A model generated the notes under the pieces. That model saw nothing but the letters and a program-made list of their open reading frames with translations. It was not told the origin of the DNA and did no database searches. From the NCBI GenBank assembly GCA_032358255.1, contig JAULBX010022186.1, positions 248,001 through 312,000 on the forward strand: a stretch of DNA of 64,000 nt, in the 5' to 3' direction. This DNA comes from Heterotrichella gracilis. Its lineage: Eukaryota; Sar; Xanthophyceae; Tribonematales; Xanthonemataceae. Positions 54,652-63,154 of the stretch are shown piece after piece; within the stretch, counting starts at the first letter, position 1; every line of letters starts with the position of its first letter. The position numbers were made by a program, and so were the translations under genes.

Positions 54652-54717
54652 AATAGTTTATTTTTACAATAGTTTATAAATGTAACTATTATTTTTGCAC
54701 TTAAAGTTGTACTTTAA
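54652..54717. promoter_or_regulatory. Divergent promoter region with repeated operators
   Basis: The 97-base gap between marR and the PD40 gene holds AATAGTT-N9-AACTATT (54668-54674, 54684-54690) and an extra half copy AATAGTTTAT (54652-54661), 16 bases upstream of the other AATAGTTTAT. A second perfect palindrome TTAAAGT-N3-ACTTTAA lies at 54701-54717. A TATTTTTG box (54690-54697) faces the PD40 gene. A TACATTTA box (plus 54684-54677) faces marR and lies inside the first palindrome, so binding there could block both promoters. Confidence 0.65.
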
Positions 54718-54741
54718 CGGTTTTTAACGACATTCTATTTT

Positions 54742-55785
54742 ATGAAAATTACGATCACACTTCTATCTTGCCTATTGAGTATAGCGTACAACACTTTTTC
54801 GCAAAACGAAAAACACTTAAAGAATTTAAAGATGTTAACTCATGGTGGCGATAATGCAGAGGCTTACTTTAGCTTTGATGGCAAAAACGCATCATTTCAA
54901 AGTAATAATGCAAAGTGGGGTTTAAAATGTGACCAGATATTTAATTTGGATATTGACAAAGCTGCGAAGGACTCTACTTATAAACCTACCATGGTAAGCA
55001 GTGGCAAAGGCCGCACCACTTGCAGTTATTTTTTAAAGGATGGCAAACACATTTTATATGCTTCAACGCACAAAGGTGGAGATGATTGTCCACCCGTACC
55101 GGAAATAAAAGGAAAATATTTATGGGCGGTATACAGTTCCTTCGATATTTATATTGCCGATCTGAAGGGTAACATTACCAAACAGTTAACCGACTCAAAA
55201 GGCTATGATGCAGAAGCAACAGTTTCGCCTAAGGGAGATAAAATTGTTTTTACCAGCGATAGAAGTGGCGACCTTGAACTATGGACCATGGATATTGACG
55301 GGAAAAACCAAAAGCAAATCACATTTGGCTTGGGTTATGATGGTGGCGCATTTTTTTCGCCGGATGGAAAGAAATTAGTTTTCAGATCATCCCGTCCAAC
55401 CGAAGAAGCTGATGTGAAAGAATACAAAGAATTATTAGCACAAGGGCTTGTTGCCCCAACGGCAATGGAGTTATATACCTGCAATGTAGATGGCAGTGAT
55501 CTAAAACAGATAACACATTTAGGCAAAGCCAATTGGGCACCGTTTTATCATCAGGGTGGAAAGAAAATAATCTTTTCAAGTAACCATCACAGTAAAAAAG
55601 GTTACGACTTTCAATTATTTATGGTGAATGAAGATGGAACCGGCTTAGAGCAAATTACTGATCAAAGTATCTTTAATGCTTTTCCAATGTTCTCGCCAAA
55701 CGGGAAAAAATTAATTTTTTCTTCTAATAGAACAAATGGCGGTACAAGAGATACCAATTTGTTTATTGCCGATTGGGTTGATTAA
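54742..55785 (+). CDS. Secreted PD40/TolB-like beta-propeller protein
   Basis: The 347-residue protein has a signal peptide (about 1-21, ending TFSQ). Six or so PD40 (WD40-like) repeats follow: NAEAYFSFDGKNASFQSN, YDAEATVSPKGDKIVFTSDRSGD, YDGGAFFSPDGKKLVFRSSR and AFPMFSPNGKKLIFSSNRTNGG. It resembles TolB-type translocation or sugar-binding propellers and periplasmic peptidase-like propellers. It is divergent from marR and shares its promoter region, so it may be in the same regulon. The stop stands 2 bases from that of the convergent gene. Confidence 0.85.
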   Translation: MKITITLLSCLLSIAYNTFSQNEKHLKNLKMLTHGGDNAEAYFSFDGKNASFQSNNAKWGLKCDQIFNLDIDKAAKDSTYKPTMVSSGKGRTTCSYFLKDGKHILYASTHKGGDDCPPVPEIKGKYLWAVYSSFDIYIADLKGNITKQLTDSKGYDAEATVSPKGDKIVFTSDRSGDLELWTMDIDGKNQKQITFGLGYDGGAFFSPDGKKLVFRSSRPTEEADVKEYKELLAQGLVAPTAMELYTCNVDGSDLKQITHLGKANWAPFYHQGGKKIIFSSNHHSKKGYDFQLFMVNEDGTGLEQITDQSIFNAFPMFSPNGKKLIFSSNRTNGGTRDTNLFIADWVD

Positions 55786-55787
55786 CA

Positions 55788-56267
55788 TCAATGAAAATAA
55801 AAGGTTGTCACAAGATCCCTGTGACCTGTTTGAGAATGACAATTGATGCAAGTAGAAGGATTTTTATAAACGCTATATAATACTTCTTTATTAGGTTTTA
55901 TCTCGCCCCAGATCCAACTGCCCGAGCGTTTGTACATAAAGGCATAGTAGTTAATATTATTATTTCCATCGTAAATATCTTTTACAATTAAAGAGCCATT
56001 TGGCATTGACGTACCTATAGGTAATTTGCCGTTATCGGTTAAAGCACTATAACCAATTTTATTAAAACGTAATTTATATGGGCCATGCGGACCATTTGTG
56101 CCGGGAAGAAATGTATTAGGATCGTTCTTATAATAAGTGAAGCCAGGAGCGTTAATACTATCCAGAATTGCCCGGTCTGAGTAAGCTAATTCAGGGTTCT
56201 TTCCAACCTTTTTAGTGCAGGAAATTAAAATAACAACAACTAGTGTGAATAGAGTTAAATATTTCAT
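55788..56267 (-). CDS. Cytochrome P460-like heme lipoprotein
   Basis: The 159-residue protein has a lipobox (Cys17 in ILISC) and a c-type heme motif C140-I-N-C143-H144 near the C-terminus. The surrounding pattern (KNDPNTFLPGTNGPHGPYKLRFNK, GTSMPNGSLIVKDIYD, TCINCHSQTGHRDLV) is that of cytochrome P460-like proteins. It would bind heme covalently in the periplasm; its electron partner is unknown. The ATG overlaps nothing on the upstream side but its coding end is coupled: the next gene upstream in transcription is the GT4 gene, which ends by a four-base overlap with this ATG. Confidence 0.75.
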   Translation of the reverse strand: MKYLTLFTLVVVILISCTKKVGKNPELAYSDRAILDSINAPGFTYYKNDPNTFLPGTNGPHGPYKLRFNKIGYSALTDNGKLPIGTSMPNGSLIVKDIYDGNNNINYYAFMYKRSGSWIWGEIKPNKEVLYSVYKNPSTCINCHSQTGHRDLVTTFYFH

Positions 56268-57400
56268 GAAATGTTTTTTAATAATCGTTCAATTAAATTT
56301 TCCCAAACAAAATTTTCTTTAATAGCAGTTAAGGCAAGTTGCTTTTTTGAATCTACTTCGTTGTTCGTTGAATTTATGATCTTTGTTAAAGTATTTTTTA
56401 TTATTTCAGGATCTGAATTATTAATTAAATAACCGGTTCTTTCATTCACCAATACGTTTACAGCACCAACATCCGTAGCCATTACTGTTAAACCATTTGC
56501 CATTGCTTCTAAGATCACGTTGGGCATTCCTTCGCTCCAACTCGGGCAAAGCAATACATCACAATTCTTTATTAATTCAGCCAATTTTACTTTATCACGC
56601 ACTTCGCCATGATAGACAACAGTTTTGTTTTGTAATTGTTTATCAGCTGGAATTGGCCCTATAAAATGAAATTCTATTTTTCTTTTTTCATTGAGCAATA
56701 GAATGGCTGAATTTAATTCTTCAATACCTTTCCTTCGTTCGTAACGGCCCAGGAATAAAAATTTTAAAGTATCTTCGGTTGCTCTTATTTCCTTTGAAAC
56801 TGTTTGCGCTTCTACACCGGAAGGCAATTCAATAATATGTTTTGGATCGACGCCAATACTCTTAATTATATCTGTGATTTTTCCGCCATATGAAAAAACA
56901 ACATCTGCTTTTTGAGAGATCTCTTTAACAGGTTTTCTTAATAGAGAAACGTGTTGCAGTTTGGTTTTAAGATCTGGCGCCTTTTGAAACATCTCGTAAC
57001 CATGAAACTTCACTCCTATTTTACAACATTTTATTTTACCTGCATTTTTTTGTTCTATCAAATACCAACCGGTAAAGCCTTTGGTATAAATGAAATCATA
57101 GCTTTGTAATTTGTCTTTTAGCGCTTCAAAAATTAATTTTGAATGTGCATATGAATTACGAATATAATGTCCTGGTAAAGAAGAATTTTTCGGAAAATCA
57201 ACAACTATAGATGTAATGAATTGTTTTTCTTCATCAGTAAAAAATTCAAGCTTTGAAATATCGTAACTGCTTTGGTTAAAATGGTAGAGATCTACCTGTA
57301 TTTTTTTTTGTGCTAAATATTTACAGAGGTAATATGAATGCTTTTGCATACCGCCTAAAACATAAGGCCAAATCCCATCTGTAATTAAAGCTATTCGCAT
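56264..57400 (-). CDS. Family 4 glycosyltransferase
   Basis: The frame is open to 57433, but the ATG at 57400 is taken (378 residues): it begins MRIALITDGIWPYVLGGMQKH, a typical GT4 N-terminus. The C-terminal half has FLGRYERRKGIEELNSAI and LCPSWSEGMPNVILEAMANG, the sugar-nucleotide-binding E-x7-E motif region. It would make a glycosidic bond on a surface polymer or lipid; the acceptor is unknown. The stop overlaps the ATG of the P460 gene by four bases, and one base separates it from the MiaE-like stop. Confidence 0.93.
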   Translation of the reverse strand: MRIALITDGIWPYVLGGMQKHSYYLCKYLAQKKIQVDLYHFNQSSYDISKLEFFTDEEKQFITSIVVDFPKNSSLPGHYIRNSYAHSKLIFEALKDKLQSYDFIYTKGFTGWYLIEQKNAGKIKCCKIGVKFHGYEMFQKAPDLKTKLQHVSLLRKPVKEISQKADVVFSYGGKITDIIKSIGVDPKHIIELPSGVEAQTVSKEIRATEDTLKFLFLGRYERRKGIEELNSAILLLNEKRKIEFHFIGPIPADKQLQNKTVVYHGEVRDKVKLAELIKNCDVLLCPSWSEGMPNVILEAMANGLTVMATDVGAVNVLVNERTGYLINNSDPEIIKNTLTKIINSTNNEVDSKKQLALTAIKENFVWENLIERLLKNIS

Positions 57401-57401
57401 T

Positions 57402-57986
57402 TCAATGAAGCTTGCCCGTAATGGGCATGGCATCTAATATTTCGCCTTCGGCATTATTTAATTCGTTCAATCTTTTATAAGTTGATTCTTCATCAAAATA
57501 ATTCAAAGCCATTTTTACAAAAAGATCGCCGTGCTTTGCTTCGCTCGCCCATAATTGGTGATAGAATTTTTTTAAGTCACCTTCGGGTAAATGTTCGTAG
57601 ATCAGTTTAAAACGCTCTGCAGCCCTATTCTCAATGACTGAGACCAAAAGCAAACGATCCATAAAATGTTCGTCGCGCCCGGTTCTGCAAAGTTTTAAAA
57701 GTTCTTTCACATAAAGGTCTTCTGTGATCTCGTGTTGTAATTGAATTCCCTGTGCCTGTAAAAGTTTATACACATCTCTAAAGTGTTCCATTTCTTCCAG
57801 AGCCGTATCAATTAATTCAGGAATGATCTCTACCCTATTTGGATACTTAGCAACAAGGCTCATGGCAGAAGCCGAAGCTTTTCGCTCGCAACCAGCGTGA
57901 TCTTGTAAAAAGAAAGAGAAATTTGCCATTACCGTCTCTATCCATTTTGGGTTTGAGGGTTTAACTACAGGCAAACGGTATTGCAT
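57402..57986 (-). CDS. miaE: tRNA-(ms2io6A)-hydroxylase (MiaE-like)
   Basis: The 194-residue protein has a helical ferritin-like fold with diiron ligands spread over HAGCERKASASAMSL, ALEEMEHFRDVYKLL, ENRAAERFKLIYEH and EAKHGDLFVKMALN. It hydroxylates the prenyl group of the 2-methylthio-isopentenyl adenosine at position 37 of tRNA. It begins 6 bases after the pdhB stop and ends 1 base before the GT4 start, so four minus-strand genes form one coupled operon with no clear shared pathway. Confidence 0.88.
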   Translation of the reverse strand: MQYRLPVVKPSNPKWIETVMANFSFFLQDHAGCERKASASAMSLVAKYPNRVEIIPELIDTALEEMEHFRDVYKLLQAQGIQLQHEITEDLYVKELLKLCRTGRDEHFMDRLLLVSVIENRAAERFKLIYEHLPEGDLKKFYHQLWASEAKHGDLFVKMALNYFDEESTYKRLNELNNAEGEILDAMPITGKLH

Positions 57987-57992
57987 CGTATC

Positions 57993-58976
57993 TTATTTAT
58001 TAACGTACATAACTTCCTTAACCGCTTTAATAACTTTTGCAACGCTTGGTAAACTTGCTTCAATTAAAGTTGGTGCATAAGGTAAAGGTGTATCTGCAGT
58101 AGTAATTCTTAAAATTGGCGCATCTAAATAATCAAAAGCATCTTTTTGTACTTTAAATGCTATCTCAGAAGAAATGCTTGCCAATGGCCAGGCTTCTTCG
58201 ACAATTACCAAACGGTTGGTTTTTTTAACCGAAGCAATTACAGTTTCATAATCAATTGGTCTTACAGTTCTAAGATCAACTATTTCAACGCTTATTCCGT
58301 CAGCTTCTAATTCCTTTGCAGCAGCATATGCTATTTTTATTATTTTCCCGAATGAAACAATGGTTACATCTGTGCCTTCGCGTTTAATATCGGCAACCCC
58401 AATTGGGATGATATATTCTTCTTCAGGCACTTCTGCTTTATCGCCATACATTTGCTCACTCTCCATAAAAATTACAGGGTCGTTATCACGAATTGCACTT
58501 TTTAATAACCCTTTTGCATCGTATGGATTACTTGGAACAATCACCTTTAAACCCGGGCAATTAGCAAACCAATTTTCAAAGGCTTGTGAGTGCTGCGAAC
58601 TTAACATGCCTGCACTGGCTGTTGGTCCGCGAAAAACAATGGGCACATTATATTGGCCGCCGCTCATGCTATACATTTTAGCAGCGCTATTTATTATTTG
58701 ATCAATAGCTACAAGGCTAAAGTTAAAGGTCATAAACTCAACAATTGGGCGTAATCCATTAGAGGCTGCACCAACCGCAATGCCAGCAAAACCAAGCTCG
58801 GCAATAGGCGTATCAATAACACGTTTCTCGCCAAATTCAGCTAACATACCTTTACTAACTTTATAAGCGCCATTATATTCGGCAACTTCTTCCCCCATTA
58901 AAAATATCTTTTCGTCACGGCGCATTTCTTCCGACATGGCTTCTCTTAAGGCTTCTCTAAATTCAATAACTCTCAT
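57993..58976 (-). CDS. pdhB: Pyruvate dehydrogenase E1 component, beta subunit
   Basis: The 327-residue protein is full length for a single E1-beta: MRVIEFREALREAMSEEMRRD, GEEVAEYNGAYKVSKG, PIAELGFAGIAVGAASNGLRP, MSGGQYNVPIVFRGP and AWPLASISSEIAFKVQ. With E1-alpha (not in the window) it decarboxylates pyruvate. In Bacteroidota pdhB is often unlinked from pdhA/pdhC. It heads an operon with miaE, a GT4 and a P460-like gene. It is a different protein from the fused E1 at 4016-6016. Confidence 0.94.
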   Translation of the reverse strand: MRVIEFREALREAMSEEMRRDEKIFLMGEEVAEYNGAYKVSKGMLAEFGEKRVIDTPIAELGFAGIAVGAASNGLRPIVEFMTFNFSLVAIDQIINSAAKMYSMSGGQYNVPIVFRGPTASAGMLSSQHSQAFENWFANCPGLKVIVPSNPYDAKGLLKSAIRDNDPVIFMESEQMYGDKAEVPEEEYIIPIGVADIKREGTDVTIVSFGKIIKIAYAAAKELEADGISVEIVDLRTVRPIDYETVIASVKKTNRLVIVEEAWPLASISSEIAFKVQKDAFDYLDAPILRITTADTPLPYAPTLIEASLPSVAKVIKAVKEVMYVNK

Positions 58977-59046
58977 AACTTTAATTGTAATAGGTTCAAA
59001 AATAAGAATAAAAAATTAAGTTTAATAGCGATTTTGGTCCATATGA

Positions 59047-60327
59047 CTACATTTTGCCTACCACACACTCAATAAGGTCTTCTTCTGTAAGGTATTTGTT
59101 GGCCAGGTCGCGCAATTCACTTGGTGTTACTGTTTTAACCGCCTTAAAATAATTATCAAAATACGAGTAATCCAAACCAAATTCCCAAATGCCTTTAAAT
59201 TTATCGGCTAAAGAAAAAGGTCCATCTACACTTCTTAAAAAATGACCGAGAATGTAATTTCTAACCGTTTCCAACTCATTGTCTTTAACAAGGTCTTTAC
59301 GTAAAAGCGCTATTTCTTTGTAGATCTCTTCCAATGTTTGTTTTGTAACATCAGCGCCAACTTCAGTAGAGATGGCAAAATATCCGCCATTTACAAACGA
59401 AGCCAGTCCGCTACCAATGCCGTATGTATAGCCCTTATCCTCACGAATATTTGCCATTAAACGCGAACCAAAGTAACCGCCTAAAATAGTATTCAATACC
59501 TGGAATTTAAAATAATCTGGATGGGTTTTATTAAACAATAGTCTTCCAACTTTAACCGCAGATTGAATAGCATCAGGCCTTTCAATAAAGTGTTTTTGTT
59601 GTTTGGTAGTTTCAAGAGCAACGGTGCTTGTTTTAACCGTTGTTGCATTACCCCAACTATCATTTCCAAAAAAAGTATTTAACGTATTTATTATATCGTT
59701 TGGCAAATGTCCTGAAGCTATAATGGTGCAGTTACCAGCGTGATAATGATCATTAAAAAATGTTTTGATCTCATCTAAATTGATTCTTTCAAAATCATTA
59801 TCCTTTACCTGCACGCCGTAAGGATGTTTTTTTCCGAATAACAATTGAGAAAATTCCCTTCGTGCTATAATATCTACCTTTTGTGAATTGATCAAATGCT
59901 TTTGTTTTTTATTGGCCAAATGGATCTTAAATTCATCAGCGGGGAAGCTTGGATATTTTATGATTTCCTCAACAAATTTTAGACTTTTATCGAGGTATTT
60001 ATTTAAAGAATATAAAGTTACAATTGCAAAATCCTGCCCTACTTCCAGTTCTAAAAAAGAACCAAAAAAATCAATACCATCACTAATTTGATTAGCTGTG
60101 TATGACCTGGTACCACTTTCGATCAACGTATTTGCTGTTGAAGCAATTAAAGCTGCGGGTTGATAATACATACCAGCTTTAAAAACAAATTCAATTTTTG
60201 TTATTTCCTGACTACCGGCATTCATAGAAAAGAAATCAATTCCGTTAGTGAGTTTTTCTTTTTTTGCTTTAATGATATCGATCTTGTCGATTGTTTTAAA
60301 GGCAGGAGTTTCGAGTCTGTTTAGCAT
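59047..60327 (-). CDS. M16 peptidase, non-catalytic partner
   Basis: The frame is open to 60360, but the ATG at 60327 avoids overlap with the GT-C stop and begins MLNRLETPAFKTIDKID (426 residues). The protein has two M16 half-domains, but the zinc motif HxxEH is absent: the aligned segment is GMYYQPAALIASTANTLIESG. The R-Y substrate motif LMANIREDKGYTYGIGS is present. In bacterial pairs one M16 subunit carries zinc and the other the R/Y motif, so this is the R/Y subunit. The likely partner is the partial gene at 63151-64000, whose catalytic half is outside the window. Confidence 0.9.
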   Translation of the reverse strand: MLNRLETPAFKTIDKIDIIKAKKEKLTNGIDFFSMNAGSQEITKIEFVFKAGMYYQPAALIASTANTLIESGTRSYTANQISDGIDFFGSFLELEVGQDFAIVTLYSLNKYLDKSLKFVEEIIKYPSFPADEFKIHLANKKQKHLINSQKVDIIARREFSQLLFGKKHPYGVQVKDNDFERINLDEIKTFFNDHYHAGNCTIIASGHLPNDIINTLNTFFGNDSWGNATTVKTSTVALETTKQQKHFIERPDAIQSAVKVGRLLFNKTHPDYFKFQVLNTILGGYFGSRLMANIREDKGYTYGIGSGLASFVNGGYFAISTEVGADVTKQTLEEIYKEIALLRKDLVKDNELETVRNYILGHFLRSVDGPFSLADKFKGIWEFGLDYSYFDNYFKAVKTVTPSELRDLANKYLTEEDLIECVVGKM

Positions 60328-60328
60328 A

Positions 60329-62197
60329 TTATAGAAGAGATGTTTTTGTAATTGATTCAATTAAAGGATAGAAGGTTGCCGGAATAGCAAAATTGACACC
60401 TTTACCGCTTAGTTCATGTATTTTAAGATAGTTTAATTTAAATTCCACTTCCTGTTTATCAATGTTCCAAATAAATACAACAGCAGTAAAACCTTTCTTA
60501 GGTGTAACGCCCGTTGTAAGTTTAAAATATTTTGTTTCGCCGCTCAAGTCATCTGCTAACCAGTTTAAAGGTACGCGTTTAAAATAAACTTGTTCCTTTT
60601 TTTCATTCTCAATACTAAAAACCAGTTGACCATTAAAAGGTTTCGGCATTTTTTTAAAACTTACACTCACTTCTGCCTCCATACAATTACCGGAGCTTAT
60701 AACTTTATCACCAAAACGCAGAAACTCAAAATATTCTTTATTTCCGTTATAACTTGTTGGATTGTCGATAATCGAAACTAGTTCCTTTTTTTCTATTTTT
60801 TCTTTGCGTTTTAAAAGCACCCTATCCCATGTTTTATCTTCTCCAATTTCTTCATAGAATTGTTCGTAATAAGGTTTTTCTCTTTTCATGGCATAATAAT
60901 AATCGCAGTTCATAGTCATTTGCTCTGACTCGTCCATATGGTTTAAAACAGCACCGCCTCGGTAATTTAAAAAAGCATAATTCAATTCACGAACGCGGTG
61001 CCCTCCAACGGTAAAGATCTGGTTTGTTTTTTTGTATTCATCTGTTAATTTATCAAATAACGCTTTTGGCATTGTGTGATAATATAACGAAGTAAAATCT
61101 TTAAAATTTATAGTTGTTAAAAAATGAAAACAGGATACTAATAGTATGCCTGAAGCCACAATATTTGCAGGCACTTTTCCAAGTTGATCAACTAAAAACG
61201 CAAAACTTAAACCAAATAATAAGTAAAAGAAAAGCCCTGTTCTGTCTTCAGGAAAATTAACATTCAACAGTATTTTTTGTAAATAAAATGCGAGTGCACA
61301 AGTAATAAAAATAACCGGGAAAAATAAAGTAGACGAAAAAATATTGAAAACAGAAAACGGTTTATGTAAAAAGAAAATTAGTGCGAGAATAATTACAAAC
61401 GTAATAGCTATTGCGCTAGCAATCTGGATCCACAACTGATCTGTACCAAATAAAAATAGAATAAGCGTTTTAAAGGTAACGGTCCAATAGTTATTACCAA
61501 CTCCATAATCGAGCATGCCTTGTTCTTTATAAAAAAAGGAGAATTTGATCCAGAAAATAAGCAGAGATAGGTTTACTAATTGTAAAACAATATTCTTTAA
61601 GTTAAAAAACAATTTGTTTTTAATTTGGAAAACAAATACATAAAAAAATAAAATAGTTAAAACTACAACCAAAATTAGATTAGCCGCTAACGCCAGTTGC
61701 CAGCAAACGGAGAATAACAAAACATAACTGAGTTCTTTCTTTAAAAAATAATCAAGTAAATAAGAAAGTCCAAAGGTCATAAACCCAAATGATAAGCCAT
61801 AACCACGGCAGACTTCGAAGAAATCTAAAAAATTAAAAGTTAGTAAAAAGAAAGCGATCAAAATTAACTTAGAAGGCATTGTTTTTAAATGCCGGAAAAG
61901 TCTATAAATACCATAGCACATCACTAAAAACGCCAACAGATTGGGAATTCTTAACACAAAACGATGAGAACCAAAAATATGATAACACACGTTTGTAAGC
62001 GCACTATTTAATACATGGTTATTTGTGTAAACGTGAGCGCTGTATGGCAAATAATTGTCGCTTTGAACATAAAAGAAAAAAGTAGCAGCCTCATCATGAC
62101 TGAACGGAATTAGAAAAGCACGAAGTGAAATAATAACAAAAATAACAGAACAGAGTAACCAGAAAAGTTTATTGAAATTTTTTTCTAAAACCAACAT
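60329..62197 (-). CDS. GT-C family glycosyltransferase-like membrane protein
   Basis: The 622-residue protein has about ten membrane helices in the first 380 residues. The typical Asp-Glu of GT-C enzymes is in FSHDEAATFFFY (first periplasmic loop), then a TNNHVLNSALTN segment. A soluble C-terminal domain (about 380-622) is beta-rich. It is similar in plan to PMT/ArnT-type mannosyl- or aminoarabinosyltransferases using a polyprenyl-phosphate sugar. It may use the sugar donor made by the DPM1-like enzyme at 47507-48214 (inference). It overlaps nothing, but its stop is only 1 base from the M16 gene. Confidence 0.75.
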   Translation of the reverse strand: MLVLEKNFNKLFWLLCSVIFVIISLRAFLIPFSHDEAATFFFYVQSDNYLPYSAHVYTNNHVLNSALTNVCYHIFGSHRFVLRIPNLLAFLVMCYGIYRLFRHLKTMPSKLILIAFFLLTFNFLDFFEVCRGYGLSFGFMTFGLSYLLDYFLKKELSYVLLFSVCWQLALAANLILVVVLTILFFYVFVFQIKNKLFFNLKNIVLQLVNLSLLIFWIKFSFFYKEQGMLDYGVGNNYWTVTFKTLILFLFGTDQLWIQIASAIAITFVIILALIFFLHKPFSVFNIFSSTLFFPVIFITCALAFYLQKILLNVNFPEDRTGLFFYLLFGLSFAFLVDQLGKVPANIVASGILLVSCFHFLTTINFKDFTSLYYHTMPKALFDKLTDEYKKTNQIFTVGGHRVRELNYAFLNYRGGAVLNHMDESEQMTMNCDYYYAMKREKPYYEQFYEEIGEDKTWDRVLLKRKEKIEKKELVSIIDNPTSYNGNKEYFEFLRFGDKVISSGNCMEAEVSVSFKKMPKPFNGQLVFSIENEKKEQVYFKRVPLNWLADDLSGETKYFKLTTGVTPKKGFTAVVFIWNIDKQEVEFKLNYLKIHELSGKGVNFAIPATFYPLIESITKTSLL

Positions 62198-62200
62198 CTG

Positions 62201-63154
62201 TTAATCCAGTAAATAAGATTGATGTTTGTTGTATTTTTCTAAAGTTCTAATACCTGAAGAACTAATGTGTTCAAATTCTTTATCACAGAAAATATTTATG
62301 ATCTTTATTTGAGGCATTAATTCCTGAATGTAACGGTATTGATTTTGTTCGTATTGAAAATCGGTTGAGTTACGTAAACCACGCACCACAACTACGTCAT
62401 AACCGTATGATTCCACATGGTCAGTAAGTAGTCCTGAGTATTCAGTTAATTGACGATTCTTAATTGAGTTTGGAATATCCCAGGTCCTTTCTTTTTTATC
62501 AGGATTCTTTCCAAACGAAATAATTACTTTATCAAAGATACGTTCGGCTTTTTGTAAGACATTGTAGTGACCTTTATGAAAAGGATTAAAGCTGCCGCAA
62601 AAAAGACCGATTAAAGGTTTACGATATGTTACGTAATCAATTAAAGCGTTTAATTTTCCGTTTACATTTAGACTCTTTAAAACCTCAATGCGTTTTGGTT
62701 GATAAATTTTATAATCAACAAACTGGTATTCTTTAAAGATCTGATGTTCATATTCAATTAATTTATCCAAAGTTTGTTCTAAAATATTAAGATCGGCCTT
62801 AATTAAGGTTTGCGACTTATCGTTAGATGGAGAATGTGTTTTTGTATCTAGTATTAATTGATTTATTGAGTCTTTTTGTGCTTTGGAAAGTTTTGTGCTT
62901 TTCGCTTCGTCTAAAAATAAAGCGGCAGATCTTTCCTCATTACCATTTGCCTGCGGATCATAAACTGCATCGTGGTAAACAGCTGCTAAAAATAACTCAT
63001 CATCAAAATCCTGCACTTTAGAAAGTTGCTGAACAACATCCAATAAATGTGTAGTTGTATGATAAAAGCGCTGATGCTCTTCATACCTTTTTAAAACTGA
63101 ATCTGAAAAACCCAGTTTTTGCAAGCGATTTGAAATATAGGTTACATCTATCAT
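62201..63154 (-). CDS. HD-domain / CoaD-like nucleotidyltransferase fusion
   Basis: The ATG at 63154 overlaps the upstream TGA by four bases (ATGA) and is chosen over TTG-type starts upstream; it gives 317 residues. Residues about 1-170 match the COG4339-type HD phosphohydrolase: H32/H36, H61-D62 in AAVYHDAVYDP, NEERSA, D121. Residues about 178-317 are a pantetheine-phosphate adenylyltransferase (CoaD) domain: LIGLFCGSFNPFHKGH (HKGH at 193-196), VRGLRNSTDFQYE and ISSSGIR at 297-303. CoaD joins ATP and 4'-phosphopantetheine in CoA synthesis. The CoaD part is slightly shorter at the end than stand-alone CoaD. Confidence 0.85.
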   Translation of the reverse strand: MIDVTYISNRLQKLGFSDSVLKRYEEHQRFYHTTTHLLDVVQQLSKVQDFDDELFLAAVYHDAVYDPQANGNEERSAALFLDEAKSTKLSKAQKDSINQLILDTKTHSPSNDKSQTLIKADLNILEQTLDKLIEYEHQIFKEYQFVDYKIYQPKRIEVLKSLNVNGKLNALIDYVTYRKPLIGLFCGSFNPFHKGHYNVLQKAERIFDKVIISFGKNPDKKERTWDIPNSIKNRQLTEYSGLLTDHVESYGYDVVVVRGLRNSTDFQYEQNQYRYIQELMPQIKIINIFCDKEFEHISSSGIRTLEKYNKHQSYLLD

